Below the pieces are notes generated by a model. The model was not told where the DNA came from and did not search any database. It saw only the letters and a program-made list of their open reading frames with translations. From an uncultured candidate division WPS-2 bacterium (GTDB taxonomy: Bacteria > Vulcanimicrobiota > Vulcanimicrobiia > Vulcanimicrobiales > Vulcanimicrobiaceae), in contig CALEYW010000097.1 in NCBI GenBank assembly GCA_937927945.1, positions 173,637 through 237,636 on the forward strand: a stretch of 64,000 bases of DNA, in the 5' to 3' direction. Positions 16,260 through 25,417 of this stretch are shown here, one piece after another. Positions within the stretch are counted from its first letter, which is position 1, and the number at the start of each line of letters is the position of its first letter. A program made the position numbers and the translations under genes.

Positions 16260-19200
16260 TTGTCGACCGACATACTCGTCTCGAGCGATCCGTGGGAAAA
16301 CCGCGTCGCGATCCTCGAGGACGGTCGTCTCGCCGAAATCTACGTCGAACGCGAAGAGCGGGTCATCGGCTCCATCTACAAGGGGAAGGTCGTCAACGTC
16401 CTGCCCGGGATGGGGGCCAGCTTCGTCGACATCGGACTCGGCCGCAACGCCTTCCTCTACGTCGACGACATCAACAAGACGCCGCTGAACATCGGCGACG
16501 TCGAGGTGATGGAAGGCCGCAGCGGCTACACGATCACCGAGAAGGTCAGTCGCGGCGACGACGTTCTGGTCCAGATCGTCAAGGAACCGCGCGGCCTCAA
16601 AGGGGCGCGCGTCTCGACCAACATCTCGCTTCCCGGCCGCTACCTGATCCTGATGCCGACCGGCAAGTTCAGCGGCGTCTCGCGGAAGATCGAGTCGGCC
16701 GACGAGCGCAACCGGCTCAAGGCGATCATGAAGGCGATCCGCCCGGACGGCATGGCGACCGTCGTCCGCACCGCGGCGGCCGGCGTCTCCAACGCCGAGC
16801 TGATCGCCGACCTCGGCATCCTCATCCGCATGTGGCACGGCATCCTCGAGCAGTACAAACGCGTTCCCGCGCCGGCACTGCTGCACAAGGACATGAACCT
16901 CGTCTACAAGACTGCGCGCGATTTCATCACGCCCGAGGTCGGCCACGTGTGGCTCGACGACCAGACCGAGACCGAGAACGTCAAGGATTTCATGCGGTTG
17001 CTGGGCCCGCAGTACGTCGATCGCATTCAATATTACGAGCACGGCAAGCGCCTCTTTGCGGACTTCAAGATCGAAGAAGAGATCGCGCGCTTGATGAAGC
17101 CGACGTGCAAACTTCCCTCCGGCGGTTCGATCGTCATCGAATCCACCGAAGCGCTGACCGTCGTCGACGTCAACTCCGGCAAGTTCACCGGCGGCAAGAA
17201 TCTCGACGACACGATCGTTCGCACCAACGTCGAGGCCGCGACCGAGATCGCGCGCCAAGTGCGCCTGCGCGACATCGGCGGTATCATCGTGTGCGACTTC
17301 ATCGACATGTCGTCGGAAACCGATCGCAATCGCGTGATCTCCGCGCTGCAGGAAGGTTTGCGCAAAGACCGCACGCGCTCGACGATCCAGTCGTTCTCGC
17401 CGCTCGGACTCTTGGAGTTCACCCGCAAGCGGGTCGGCAAGGATCTCGGCCAGCAATTGCGCGGCAAGTGCCCGACGTGTGAAGGCCTCGGCAGCGTGAT
17501 GTCGCCGGAGTCGGTGACCATCGGAGCGTTTCGCGAGATCCTCGCACACAAGAACGGCGATGCGAAGCACGTGCACATCGCGGCGGCCCCGATCGTTGCG
17601 ACGCAGGCCGAATACTGGTACGAAGACGAGCGGCTGCAGCTGGCCGAGCGGGTCGGCGCCGCGATCGACGTGTTCGTCGATCCCGCCGTGCATCCCGAAC
17701 GGCCGCGCATCATCTGGGGCGACGACAAGCTCCCGCCGTTCGCGAGCATCCGCGTCGGCGACGAATACGAAGTCGAGTTGCTGCAGACGCGTCTGCCCAA
17801 CGCGACTTCCGCCGCGGCGATCGTGGCCGGGCGGATCATCGAGGTCGAGAACGCCGCGAACGCCGTCGGCAAGACGATCAAGATTCGCGTCATCGACGTC
17901 GACGGCAGCGACATCCTCGCCGAACCGCGCACGCCGGTCGAATCCGCCGTTGCGATCGGCGAAGGCAAGAAGAAGCGCCGCCGCGGCGGCCGCGGCCGCA
18001 AGGGCGTCGAGCTGACCGCCACGGAGCAGGCTGCCGAACTGCGCGAGCTGGCCGAGGAGGCCGAAAAGGGCCTCGGCGGCCGCACCTCCATCGGGATCTC
18101 GACGACCGAAGAAGTCGCCGCGAAGAGTGCTTCGCCGAAGACGACCGCCCAAAAGGCGGCCGACGGTTCGGTCGCCCTCTTGTCGGGCGAATCGCTCCGC
18201 GCGCCGCGCGCCGGCGTCGCGGCGACGCTGCCCGCAGAGAAGCTCTCCGGCACCCGTGTCGCCGGTGTCCTGCCCGGTGAGAGGCTCTCCGGCGACCGCA
18301 TCGGCTCCGGCCGTCCGGCAGCCGCCTCGACGCCAATCCGTGACCCTGAGCCGGTCGACGGGCGTCCGGAGCCGGCCGCAGTTGCCGCCGCCGAGGGCGA
18401 CGAGGGTGAGGAAGGCGCACCGCGTCGCCGCCGCCGCCGCGGTCGCGGTCGTGGCCGTGGACCCGGCTCTGAAGCCGCCGCGCTGGGCGCGGCACCCCTG
18501 CGCGACGCAGCCGGCGCGAGCGCCGTCGCGACGGTGACGATGACGGAGGATGAAGCGGACGACGCGGCCGATGCCGCCGCCGCCGCGGTCTTCGGCCCCG
18601 CCGGCGAAAGCGCCGATCGCAAGCGGCGGCGTCGCCGCCGACGCCGCCGCGGCCGCGGAGGCGCCGACGGCCAGCCGATCGCCGCCGAGAGCGCGGCGGT
18701 CCCGGATCGTCACATCTTCCGCGTCGATGCGGACGGCGCGGCGCATCCGACCGGTGAGACCGCTCCCCCGGTCCCATCGCGCGCGATCGCTCCCTGGAAC
18801 AGCAAACGGGGAGACGTCGCGATCGAAGCGCCGCCGCCGGTCATCACCGCCCCGCCGGAACCAACCGACGCGGTCAAGACCGCGCGTCCGTCGCGCCGTC
18901 GTCCCCGCGCGGAGACCGAGGTTCTCCAGCGCGGCGGCCAGATCGAGGCCGCCACTCCGGTGCGCGCGCTCCCCGCACCGGTGCGCACGCCCGTTCCGGC
19001 AGCCAAGCCGACGCGCACCAAAGCGCAGCCGGCAGCCGTGAAGGCCAAGGCGACGGCGCCCGCTCGCAAGACGTCGACAGCGACGGCCGCTTCAAAGGCC
19101 AAGAAGCCGGCGGCCAAGACCGCTGCCGTCAAGGCGCCGGCGGCGAAGACCGTCTCCGCCAAAGCGCCGGCGGCCAAGACCGCGGCCGCTAAGGCGACGG

Positions 19201-19361
19201 CGGTGAAGGCCACCGCTGCCAAGGCGGGCGTGGCCAAGAAGGCCCCGGCCCGCGCGGCGAAGGCCGCAGCGCCGAAGGCGAGTAGTGCCAAAAAGGCGCC
19301 GAGCGCGACCCGCAAGACCGCCGCGGCCAAGAAGACGACGACATCCCGCAAGAAGACCTAG
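16260..19361 (+). CDS. rng: Ribonuclease E/G family endoribonuclease with basic, H1-like C-terminal extension
   Basis: 5'-monophosphate-sensing endoribonuclease for rRNA maturation and mRNA decay. Residues 1-500 are the catalytic core: S1 domain (GSIYKGKVVNVLPGMGASFV), catalytic Asp in VVDVNSGKFTGG (about 301) and CDFIDMSSE (about 344), and the Zn-link CPTCEG (about 403). A further beta-rich part around 500-560 resembles a TRAM domain. The remaining roughly 470 residues are low complexity: two Arg/Gly blocks near 725 and 790 and a Lys/Ala/Thr tail with repeated PAAKTAAAKA-type units, like histone H1 or AlgP. TTG start at 16260 behind GGGAG. Core identity is firm; the tail's role, presumably RNA or degradosome binding, is inferred. 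Confidence 0.92.
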   Translation: MSTDILVSSDPWENRVAILEDGRLAEIYVEREERVIGSIYKGKVVNVLPGMGASFVDIGLGRNAFLYVDDINKTPLNIGDVEVMEGRSGYTITEKVSRGDDVLVQIVKEPRGLKGARVSTNISLPGRYLILMPTGKFSGVSRKIESADERNRLKAIMKAIRPDGMATVVRTAAAGVSNAELIADLGILIRMWHGILEQYKRVPAPALLHKDMNLVYKTARDFITPEVGHVWLDDQTETENVKDFMRLLGPQYVDRIQYYEHGKRLFADFKIEEEIARLMKPTCKLPSGGSIVIESTEALTVVDVNSGKFTGGKNLDDTIVRTNVEAATEIARQVRLRDIGGIIVCDFIDMSSETDRNRVISALQEGLRKDRTRSTIQSFSPLGLLEFTRKRVGKDLGQQLRGKCPTCEGLGSVMSPESVTIGAFREILAHKNGDAKHVHIAAAPIVATQAEYWYEDERLQLAERVGAAIDVFVDPAVHPERPRIIWGDDKLPPFASIRVGDEYEVELLQTRLPNATSAAAIVAGRIIEVENAANAVGKTIKIRVIDVDGSDILAEPRTPVESAVAIGEGKKKRRRGGRGRKGVELTATEQAAELRELAEEAEKGLGGRTSIGISTTEEVAAKSASPKTTAQKAADGSVALLSGESLRAPRAGVAATLPAEKLSGTRVAGVLPGERLSGDRIGSGRPAAASTPIRDPEPVDGRPEPAAVAAAEGDEGEEGAPRRRRRRGRGRGRGPGSEAAALGAAPLRDAAGASAVATVTMTEDEADDAADAAAAAVFGPAGESADRKRRRRRRRRRGRGGADGQPIAAESAAVPDRHIFRVDADGAAHPTGETAPPVPSRAIAPWNSKRGDVAIEAPPPVITAPPEPTDAVKTARPSRRRPRAETEVLQRGGQIEAATPVRALPAPVRTPVPAAKPTRTKAQPAAVKAKATAPARKTSTATAASKAKKPAAKTAAVKAPAAKTVSAKAPAAKTAAAKATAVKATAAKAGVAKKAPARAAKAAAPKASSAKKAPSATRKTAAAKKTTTSRKKT

Positions 19362-19386
19362 CCCGGTAACCGTCGCCTACAACGCG

Positions 19387-19420
19387 AACGCCGCGCCCTC
19401 GAACGAGAGCGCGGCGTTTT
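19387..19420 (+). terminator. Bidirectional-looking intrinsic terminator
   Basis: A 10-bp GC-rich stem (AACGCCGCGC ... GCGCGGCGTT) is followed by TTTT on the plus strand, 26 bp after the RNase E/G stop. It lies between the convergent RNase gene and the S41 protease gene and could serve both. Confidence 0.75.
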
Positions 19421-19441
19421 GGCGTCAGCGGCCGGGCGCGG

Positions 19442-20896
19442 TTAGCGGTGCGGTGCCGGCTGGGTCGAGGGGGACGAGGCGGACGAGGCGGCGGCCGGAT
19501 CGGTCTGCGCGATCCGGCCGGTGATGAAGGTCAGCGCCGCGACCAGCTGCGGGTCGGTCTTGGGATCGCCCATGCGAATGCCCTTGAGATCTTTGGGAAG
19601 ATCGCTGCGGATCTCGGGCTCGATGCCGACGGTGTTGATGTCGCGGCCCTTCGGGGTGAAGTAGCGCGCGGTCGTGATCTTCACCGCCGAGCCGTCGCGC
19701 ATCGGGAAGATCGTTTGGACGACGCCCTTGCCGAACGTCTTCACGCCGACCAGCGTGCCGACGCCGGAGTCCTGAATCGCGCCGGCGGTGATCTCCGATG
19801 CCGACGCCGTGTACTGGTTCACGAGCACGGCCAGCGGACGCGGCGCGATCGCCGTGTTCTCCGCGTCGTACTCCGTGTCGGTGCCGGCGCGCGATTGGAC
19901 GCTGACGATCGGACCGTTGGAAATGAACTTCGATGCGACGTCGACCGCGGCGTTCAAATAGCCGCCGCCGTTGTATCGCAGATCGAGGACGTACGCCTTG
20001 GCGCCTTGCGAGTCCAGATGGCGCAGCGCGGTCGTCAACTCTTGACCGGTGGTCTGTCCGAACACCGAGAGGTCGACGTAGCCGACGTTCCCGGGCAGCA
20101 TCTTCGCCGCGACGCTCGGCTGGTGGATCGTCTCGCGGGTGATCGTTACCGGATCCAGGCTCTTTCCGCCGCGCGAGATCGCCAGGCGCACGCGCGTTCC
20201 GGGGTCGCCTCGCAGCGCCTGCGTGACGCGCTTCTGCTGCAGCTCGACCGTCGTCGCGCCTTCGAGCAGCTGCGGTACCGGCTTGCCGTCGATCGCCGTG
20301 ATGTAGTCCTCGGACAACAGGCCGGCCTTGTCGGAGGGGCCTTCGAGGATGACGTTCTCGACGTGCAGGGTCTTCGTCTTGTCGTCGATCGAGTACGAGA
20401 TCCCGACGCCGCCGAACGACGTGCCGTCGAGGTTGTCGTTGAGCGCGGCGTATTCTTTGGGCGAGAGGAAGACGGTGTAGCGATCTTTGACCGAACCGAG
20501 CACGCCCGAAATCGCCGCGTAGGTGATCTGCGTCGCGGGGGACTGTGAATCGAACGCTTCCATCTTCGGCCCGTATGCCGCGATCGCGGTCGAGACTTCA
20601 CGCGAGAGTTCGTCGGCGTTCGTCGCGTCGTTTTCGGCGGTCGCATGCAATTGCGGCAGCGTCGGGTTGGTGACGTGGCGCTTCTTGAGCAGCTCGATGA
20701 TCGACGTGCGCGCGCCCTCGAGCGCCGCCTGGCGATCGACCTTCTTGTAGAAGTCACCGGTCAAGTGCGCGTAGCTCTCGACGAGTTCTTGGTTTTGCGT
20801 CTGCGACAAACCGGCAGCGGCAGCGGTCGCAGCGGGAACGGGAGCGGTCGCGAGCGTCAGCAGGGCGGCCAGGGCGATGGGGATGAGGCGTTTCAT
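19442..20896 (-). CDS. S41 family C-terminal processing protease (second of two)
   Basis: Secreted PDZ-containing serine protease of 484 residues with a signal peptide at 1-24. The PDZ domain lies at about 160-250 (GISYSIDDKTKTLHVENVIL). The catalytic domain has LDLRYNGGGYLNAAVDVASK, the nucleophile Ser in QYTASASEITAGAI and the general-base Lys in KTFGKGVVQ. Such CtpA/CtpB proteases trim periplasmic or lipoprotein substrates, often peptidoglycan hydrolases. Its ATG overlaps the stop of the upstream S41 paralogue by 4 bp. The C-terminus ends in a Ser/Ala/Pro tail. Confidence 0.92.
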   Translation of the reverse strand: MKRLIPIALAALLTLATAPVPAATAAAAGLSQTQNQELVESYAHLTGDFYKKVDRQAALEGARTSIIELLKKRHVTNPTLPQLHATAENDATNADELSREVSTAIAAYGPKMEAFDSQSPATQITYAAISGVLGSVKDRYTVFLSPKEYAALNDNLDGTSFGGVGISYSIDDKTKTLHVENVILEGPSDKAGLLSEDYITAIDGKPVPQLLEGATTVELQQKRVTQALRGDPGTRVRLAISRGGKSLDPVTITRETIHQPSVAAKMLPGNVGYVDLSVFGQTTGQELTTALRHLDSQGAKAYVLDLRYNGGGYLNAAVDVASKFISNGPIVSVQSRAGTDTEYDAENTAIAPRPLAVLVNQYTASASEITAGAIQDSGVGTLVGVKTFGKGVVQTIFPMRDGSAVKITTARYFTPKGRDINTVGIEPEIRSDLPKDLKGIRMGDPKTDPQLVAALTFITGRIAQTDPAAASSASSPSTQPAPHR

Positions 20897-22311
20897 TGGG
20901 GGTCCTTCTTGCTCGCGATGATCTTCTTGGCGGCAGCGAGCTGCAGGTCTTTGGCGGTGTCGAGAATCGGCAGATCGATGCGCTGGGCGACGGTGACGTC
21001 GGGGACGATCCCCTTGTGCTGGATGTCGCGGCCTTTCGGCGTGACGTAGCGCGCGGTCGTGATTTTCAGCGCGCCCTTGTCGGGCAGCGTGTACAAACTT
21101 TGCACGACGCCTTTTCCGAACGTTTTTTCACCGACGATTGTTCCGGCGCCGTAGTCCTGCACCGCGCCGGCGGTGATCTCCGAGGCGCTCGCGGTGTAGC
21201 GGTTGACGAGGATGACGAGCGGTTTCGTTCCGATCGCCCCGCCGGTGGCACTCTTCACGTCCCGGTTTCCCGCCCGGTCGATCGTCGAGACGATCGTGCC
21301 TTGCGGAATGAACAGACTCGAGATGTCGACTGCCGCGTCGAGCAGGCCGCCGCCGTTGAAGCGCAGGTCGAGGATGTACCCGCGCACGTTGTGGTTCTTG
21401 CCGTTCAGGAGCGCACGCTTCACCTCGTCCGAGGAGTTCGAGCCGAAATCGGCCAGGCGCACGTATTCGATGTTGTCTTCGATCTTCGCGCGGATCGACG
21501 GAACGCGAATCTGGGCCCGCGTGACCGACACGCTGGCACGCGAGTCGTCGGCCTTGCGCTTGAGCGTCAAGGTGACGACGGTGCCGTTCTGTCCGCGGAT
21601 CTCGCGCTCGACCGCGTCGAGCTTCTGTCCCATCGTCGACTTTCCGTCGACGGCGAGGATCGCGTCGCCGGGACGAACGCCGGCTTTGATGGCCGGGTTT
21701 CCTTCGATGGGATCGACGACGATCGAACCGGTCTTGGGATCCTGAACGATGTAGACGCCGATCCCGCCGAAATCACCGCCGTGCAGCTGCTCGTCGAGCC
21801 CGTTGATCTCTTGTGGTGAAAGATAGGTCGTGTACGGATCGCCTAAGCCGCCCAGCATCCCGGTCAGCGCCACTTGCGTGTAGATGTCGCGCGGCGCAAG
21901 GTTCGCGTAGCGCTTCTGCACGGTCGTCAGCGTGCTTTCGAGAATCGCCAAATCGCGGCCGCGTTCGCCGGTTGCGGAGTTGCTCGGAACCTGCGGATTC
22001 GAGATCTTCTTGACGCTGGTGAGGTAGGTGACGAGCGCCTTGTGCTCGCCGTTGACCAGCAGCTGATCCGCGACCGGTTTGTAATAGGCGTGCTCGACCC
22101 GCTCGTAGGCGAATTCGATCATCTGGCGCTGCGTGTCCCCGCGGCCGAGCAGCGTCGCGAGGTCGAGCCCTACGATCTTCGCTCCGTCGCCGACGACGAT
22201 CGCCGGTTGGGCGTCTTGGGAGGCAGAGGCGCGGTTCGCGTAGGCCGCGCCCCCGACGGCCGCAACGGCGACGACGAGGGCGGCGGACAGCAAACGGGTG
22301 CGGGCGGTCAA
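20893..22311 (-). CDS. S41 family C-terminal processing protease (first of two)
   Basis: A 472-residue paralogue of the downstream protease with its own signal peptide (ALVVAVAAVGGAAYANRASA). PDZ at about 160-250 (GGIGVYIVQDPKTGSIVVDP), then LDLRFNGGGLLDAAVDISSL, RYTASASEITAGAV with the catalytic Ser and EKTFGKGVVQSL with the Lys. Both copies therefore keep the Ser-Lys dyad. It follows the M23 gene after a 150-bp gap. Location beside ftsEX and an EnvC-like hydrolase activator suggests control of septal peptidoglycan enzymes, as CtpA/Prc do elsewhere; that is inference. Confidence 0.92.
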   Translation of the reverse strand: MTARTRLLSAALVVAVAAVGGAAYANRASASQDAQPAIVVGDGAKIVGLDLATLLGRGDTQRQMIEFAYERVEHAYYKPVADQLLVNGEHKALVTYLTSVKKISNPQVPSNSATGERGRDLAILESTLTTVQKRYANLAPRDIYTQVALTGMLGGLGDPYTTYLSPQEINGLDEQLHGGDFGGIGVYIVQDPKTGSIVVDPIEGNPAIKAGVRPGDAILAVDGKSTMGQKLDAVEREIRGQNGTVVTLTLKRKADDSRASVSVTRAQIRVPSIRAKIEDNIEYVRLADFGSNSSDEVKRALLNGKNHNVRGYILDLRFNGGGLLDAAVDISSLFIPQGTIVSTIDRAGNRDVKSATGGAIGTKPLVILVNRYTASASEITAGAVQDYGAGTIVGEKTFGKGVVQSLYTLPDKGALKITTARYVTPKGRDIQHKGIVPDVTVAQRIDLPILDTAKDLQLAAAKKIIASKKDPQ

Positions 22312-22461
22312 ACGGCGGTCCTTCGGAAGCGGGGCGTGGACTTCGAGTATATCCGTAGAACCCGGGTCGCACCCGGTTTGTTCCAGGCGCGGTTCGGCTC
22401 TTAACGGTGCCCCAATGATCGTTGAACGATCTTTCGGGACTCGGCCCCAGGCCGGTCCCGC

Positions 22462-23661
22462 TCAGTGCAGGTAGGACATGGGGTCGACGGGCCGTCCATC
22501 GACTCGTACCCCGAAGTGAAGGTGCGGCCCGGTCGAGTTGCCCGTCGACCCAGACGCGGCGATCGCCTGGCCGCGCTGAACGTCCTGGCCGACACCGACG
22601 AAGATCTGCGAGAGGTGGCAGTACTGAGTGGCGAGCCGGCTGCCGTGGTCGATGACGACCATGTTGCCGCAACCGCCGTCATCCCAGCCGGCGACGATGA
22701 TCCGGCCCTCGGCCGCGGCGGCGACGGTCGTCCCGGTCGGAACGGCGATATCGATCCCGGCATGCAGCCGGAAGATGTGGGTGACGGGATTGTTGCGCAT
22801 CCCGAACGGTGAGCTGATCGGTCCTGACGCGGGCCATGACAGCTGGCCCACGTTCGGCTCGGGCGGAAGTTCCTGACCCGCCAGTTGCGCGGCGCGGCGG
22901 GCGGCGAGGCGGCGTGCCTCTTCCTCCTGTTGCTTGGCGCGGATCAGCGCTTCTAGCGCGGCTTCGGAGGCGGCCGACTCTTCGTCGAGCTGGTTGACCT
23001 CGGTTTGGACCACTTGGCGCTGCGCGTCGGCGGCGGCGAGTAGCTGCGTCCGCTGGCGGGCTAAGCCGTCGAGGGCAAGCCGCTGCTGCTGCACCTGGGC
23101 TTCGGCGCCGCGCAGCTCGGCCTGCGTGCTCAGCAGGCCGCGCTGGATTCCGCTCACCTGCGCTTCGTCGGCCTTGCGCGCGCGGATCGTCACCTCGTTG
23201 GCTTTGACCAAGTAGCGGATGTCGTTCCAGCGCTCGACGAAATCGCCGAAGGAACGGGCGCTCAAGAGTACGTCGACGTAGCCGAGATCGCCGTGTTCGT
23301 ACGCATCGACGAGCCGGCGGTTCAGCGCGTCGCGGTGGCGCTGCAGCGTCTTCTGCGCGGCCGCGAGCTGGATGCGATTCCATTCCAGCTTGCGCGTCGT
23401 CGAGACGATGCGGCTTTGCAACTCGCCCAGCCGTCCGTTCGCCGCCGCGATGTTGCGGTTCGTGTCGGAGAGTTCCGAGGCGATCGTGCCGACGCGTGCC
23501 TTCGCGTCCTGCAGCTGCGAGCGCTTTTCGTGCAGCCTCAGGTGTACGGCGTGAATCCTGGCTTTCTGCGCTTGAATCTTCTCGTCGACGTGGCTCTTAC
23601 TCGACGCCACGACCGGCGCGAGCGCGGTCACGAGCGCCAGAACGAGCGCGGCACGACGCAC
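22462..23661 (-). CDS. EnvC/NlpD-like M23 peptidase with N-terminal coiled coil
   Basis: Periplasmic murein hydrolase or hydrolase activator, 399 residues. A signal peptide (RRAALVLALVTALAPVVAS) is followed by about 220 residues of Gln/Arg/Ala-rich coiled coil in two segments around YLVKANEVTI. The C-terminal M23 (LytM) domain has LHAGIDIAVPTGTTVAAAAEG, CHLSQI and PHLHFGVRVDGRPVDP. LHAGID, CHLS and HLHFG supply the zinc ligands: the His and Asp of the first, and the final His. The domain may therefore be catalytically competent, unlike E. coli EnvC, which lacks the ligands. GTG at 23661 overlaps the upstream stop (TAGTG). The ftsEX neighbourhood supports an EnvC-type partner of FtsX. Confidence 0.88.
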   Translation of the reverse strand: MRRAALVLALVTALAPVVASSKSHVDEKIQAQKARIHAVHLRLHEKRSQLQDAKARVGTIASELSDTNRNIAAANGRLGELQSRIVSTTRKLEWNRIQLAAAQKTLQRHRDALNRRLVDAYEHGDLGYVDVLLSARSFGDFVERWNDIRYLVKANEVTIRARKADEAQVSGIQRGLLSTQAELRGAEAQVQQQRLALDGLARQRTQLLAAADAQRQVVQTEVNQLDEESAASEAALEALIRAKQQEEEARRLAARRAAQLAGQELPPEPNVGQLSWPASGPISSPFGMRNNPVTHIFRLHAGIDIAVPTGTTVAAAAEGRIIVAGWDDGGCGNMVVIDHGSRLATQYCHLSQIFVGVGQDVQRGQAIAASGSTGNSTGPHLHFGVRVDGRPVDPMSYLH

Positions 23662-24548
23662 TACGAAAGGCTCGATTCGGAGACGACGACGGAACCGCGG
23701 CGGCGCTTGGCTTCTTTCTTGACCAATGCGGCGCGCTCGCCGATCTGCTCGTACGACGCCCGGCCGCGCGAACCGTTCACGATCGCGATCGAGACGGTGC
23801 AGTACGGCACGCGCGTATCGCGCTGCACCGTGCGGATGCCGCGGTCGAACGCTGCCACGATCGACTGCGCGATCTCCTCCGCGTGTGCCGGCCGCATCAC
23901 CGCGACGAAGTCGTCCCCGCCGACGTGGCCGACGAAGTCGTCCGCTTCGCCGCGCTTGCGGACCGCGTCGGAGAGCGTCGAGGCGAGCAACTGGATCACT
24001 TGATCGCCTTTGGCGAAGCCGAACGCATCGTTGAACACTTTGAACCCGTCGAGATCCAGGTACAGGACGACCCACGGCACCGGGCCGCCCAGGCGGCGGA
24101 GGATCTCCGCTTCGATCGGGCCGTTGCCGGGCAGCTTGGTGAGCGGCTGCAGCGCGGAGTGCGCGGCGGCGCGGCGAATCTTTCCGCGCACGCGCGCGAC
24201 CATCTCTTCGGGCGCGAACGGTTTGACGACGACGTCGTCCGCACCGGCCTCGAGCGACCGCACCGCGTCGTCGGGATGGATGCGCGCGGTCAGCACGATG
24301 ACCGGCACGTTCGCGCCTTGCGGATGGCGCCGAATCGAGCGCACGAGTGCGGGCCCGTCGCTCGCGGCGGGCAGGACGTCGACGACGACGGCGTCGGGCC
24401 GGCCCAGCTCGAGCGCGGCCATCGCGCCAGCGGCGTCGCAGGCGTCGACGACGTCGTATCCGACGACTTCGAAATTCGCGCGCAGGATGCCGCGCAGCTG
24501 CGTGTCGTCGTCGACGAGCAGAATCTTCCCTTCACTCGAAGGGGTCAC
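23661..24548 (-). CDS. Response-regulator receiver plus GGDEF-domain protein
   Basis: A 295-residue protein. Residues 8-125 form a receiver (KILLVDDDTQLRGIL, phospho-Asp in AVVVDVLPAASDGP, VIVLTA, KPF). From about 135 a GGDEF domain follows (VVLYLDLDGFKVFNDAFGFA), with GGDDF in place of the canonical GG(D/E)EF. That conservative E-to-D change could leave diguanylate cyclase activity or reduce it. No obvious RxxD inhibitory site precedes it. GTG 24548 overlaps the ftsX stop (GTGA) and its own stop overlaps the M23 start, so it is locked between ftsX and the envC-like gene. No dedicated histidine kinase is adjacent. Confidence 0.87.
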   Translation of the reverse strand: MTPSSEGKILLVDDDTQLRGILRANFEVVGYDVVDACDAAGAMAALELGRPDAVVVDVLPAASDGPALVRSIRRHPQGANVPVIVLTARIHPDDAVRSLEAGADDVVVKPFAPEEMVARVRGKIRRAAAHSALQPLTKLPGNGPIEAEILRRLGGPVPWVVLYLDLDGFKVFNDAFGFAKGDQVIQLLASTLSDAVRKRGEADDFVGHVGGDDFVAVMRPAHAEEIAQSIVAAFDRGIRTVQRDTRVPYCTVSIAIVNGSRGRASYEQIGERAALVKKEAKRRRGSVVVSESSLS

Positions 24549-25417
24549 GTGCGCAGGTAGCGTCCGACGCTCAGCCACGATGCGATGATTCCGACCGCCG
24601 CCCCGACGGCGAGCAGCTCCAAGCACAGCGTGAGCTCGTTGACCTGAAACGACACGAACGCCAGGGTCTGGGCGAGCTTCGGCACGACCTGCGCCTGCGC
24701 GAGCGCGAGCACCCCGATCGCGACGGAGGCGCCGAGCACGCCGGCCAGCATCCCTTCGGCGATGAACGGCAGCCGGATGTACATGTTGGTCGCGCCGACC
24801 AGCTGCATGATCGCGATCTCGCGCCGGCGCGCGAAGACGGTCAGGCGGATCGTGTTCGCGATCACGATCGCGGCGGAGATCGACAAGAGCGCGATCAGCG
24901 CGATCCCGGCACGGCCGAGCACCGCGGCCGTCTTGAGCAGTTTCTGGACCGTGTCTGCCGCATAATCCGTCTTGGCGACCCGCGGGTCGCGGGCGATCGC
25001 CCGGGCGACGGCCGGAACCTCGTCGGCATCCTTCACCCGCACGTGATACGCGTTCGGCAGCGGGTTCGTGGTCAGCAGCGAGGTGTCGAAGTCTTTCCCC
25101 AGGACGTCCTGCATGCGCTTGATGCCGGCCGCTTTGGAGACGTACGTCGCTTTGGCGACGCGCGGATCCGCGGCGAGCGTCGAGGCCAGATCTTTGGCCT
25201 TCGCGTCGGTGACGCCGTCCTTCAGATAGACCGCGATCTCGATCTGCGAGAGGACGCCGGTGCCGAACGTCTGGATCGTCTCGCGGACGAACAGGAACGA
25301 GCCCAGCAGCACGATCGTGACCGCCACGGTCCCGATCGCGGTAAACTGCATTCCGGCGTTGCGGGTGAAGTTCGCGAAAACTTCACCCAGGAAGAACCGC
25401 AGTTTGCCCCAGTCCAC
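24545..25417 (-). CDS. ftsX: FtsX: cell-division ABC transporter-like permease
   Basis: Membrane half of FtsEX, which transmits ATP-driven motion to periplasmic hydrolase activators at the septum. The 290 residues show the expected layout: a cytoplasmic start (WGKLRFFLGEVFANFTRN), TM1 around 25-45, a periplasmic domain to about 165, then three TM segments including RREIAIMQLVGATNMYIRLP, the FtsX/MacB motif. It overlaps ftsE by 35 bp and the next gene by 4 bp. Confidence 0.94.
   Translation of the reverse strand: MDWGKLRFFLGEVFANFTRNAGMQFTAIGTVAVTIVLLGSFLFVRETIQTFGTGVLSQIEIAVYLKDGVTDAKAKDLASTLAADPRVAKATYVSKAAGIKRMQDVLGKDFDTSLLTTNPLPNAYHVRVKDADEVPAVARAIARDPRVAKTDYAADTVQKLLKTAAVLGRAGIALIALLSISAAIVIANTIRLTVFARRREIAIMQLVGATNMYIRLPFIAEGMLAGVLGASVAIGVLALAQAQVVPKLAQTLAFVSFQVNELTLCLELLAVGAAVGIIASWLSVGRYLRT

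Noticed and set aside
19020..19350. Lys/Ala repeats in the RNase E/G tail as a separate histone-like gene
   Set aside because: They are in frame with the catalytic core without an intervening stop, ribosome site or good start, so one protein is the simpler reading.
22355..22382. GC-rich inverted repeat between the M23 and S41 genes as a terminator
   Set aside because: The stem (AACCGGGT / ACCCGGGTT) has a bulge and no U-tract on the minus strand; I do not have enough to call it.
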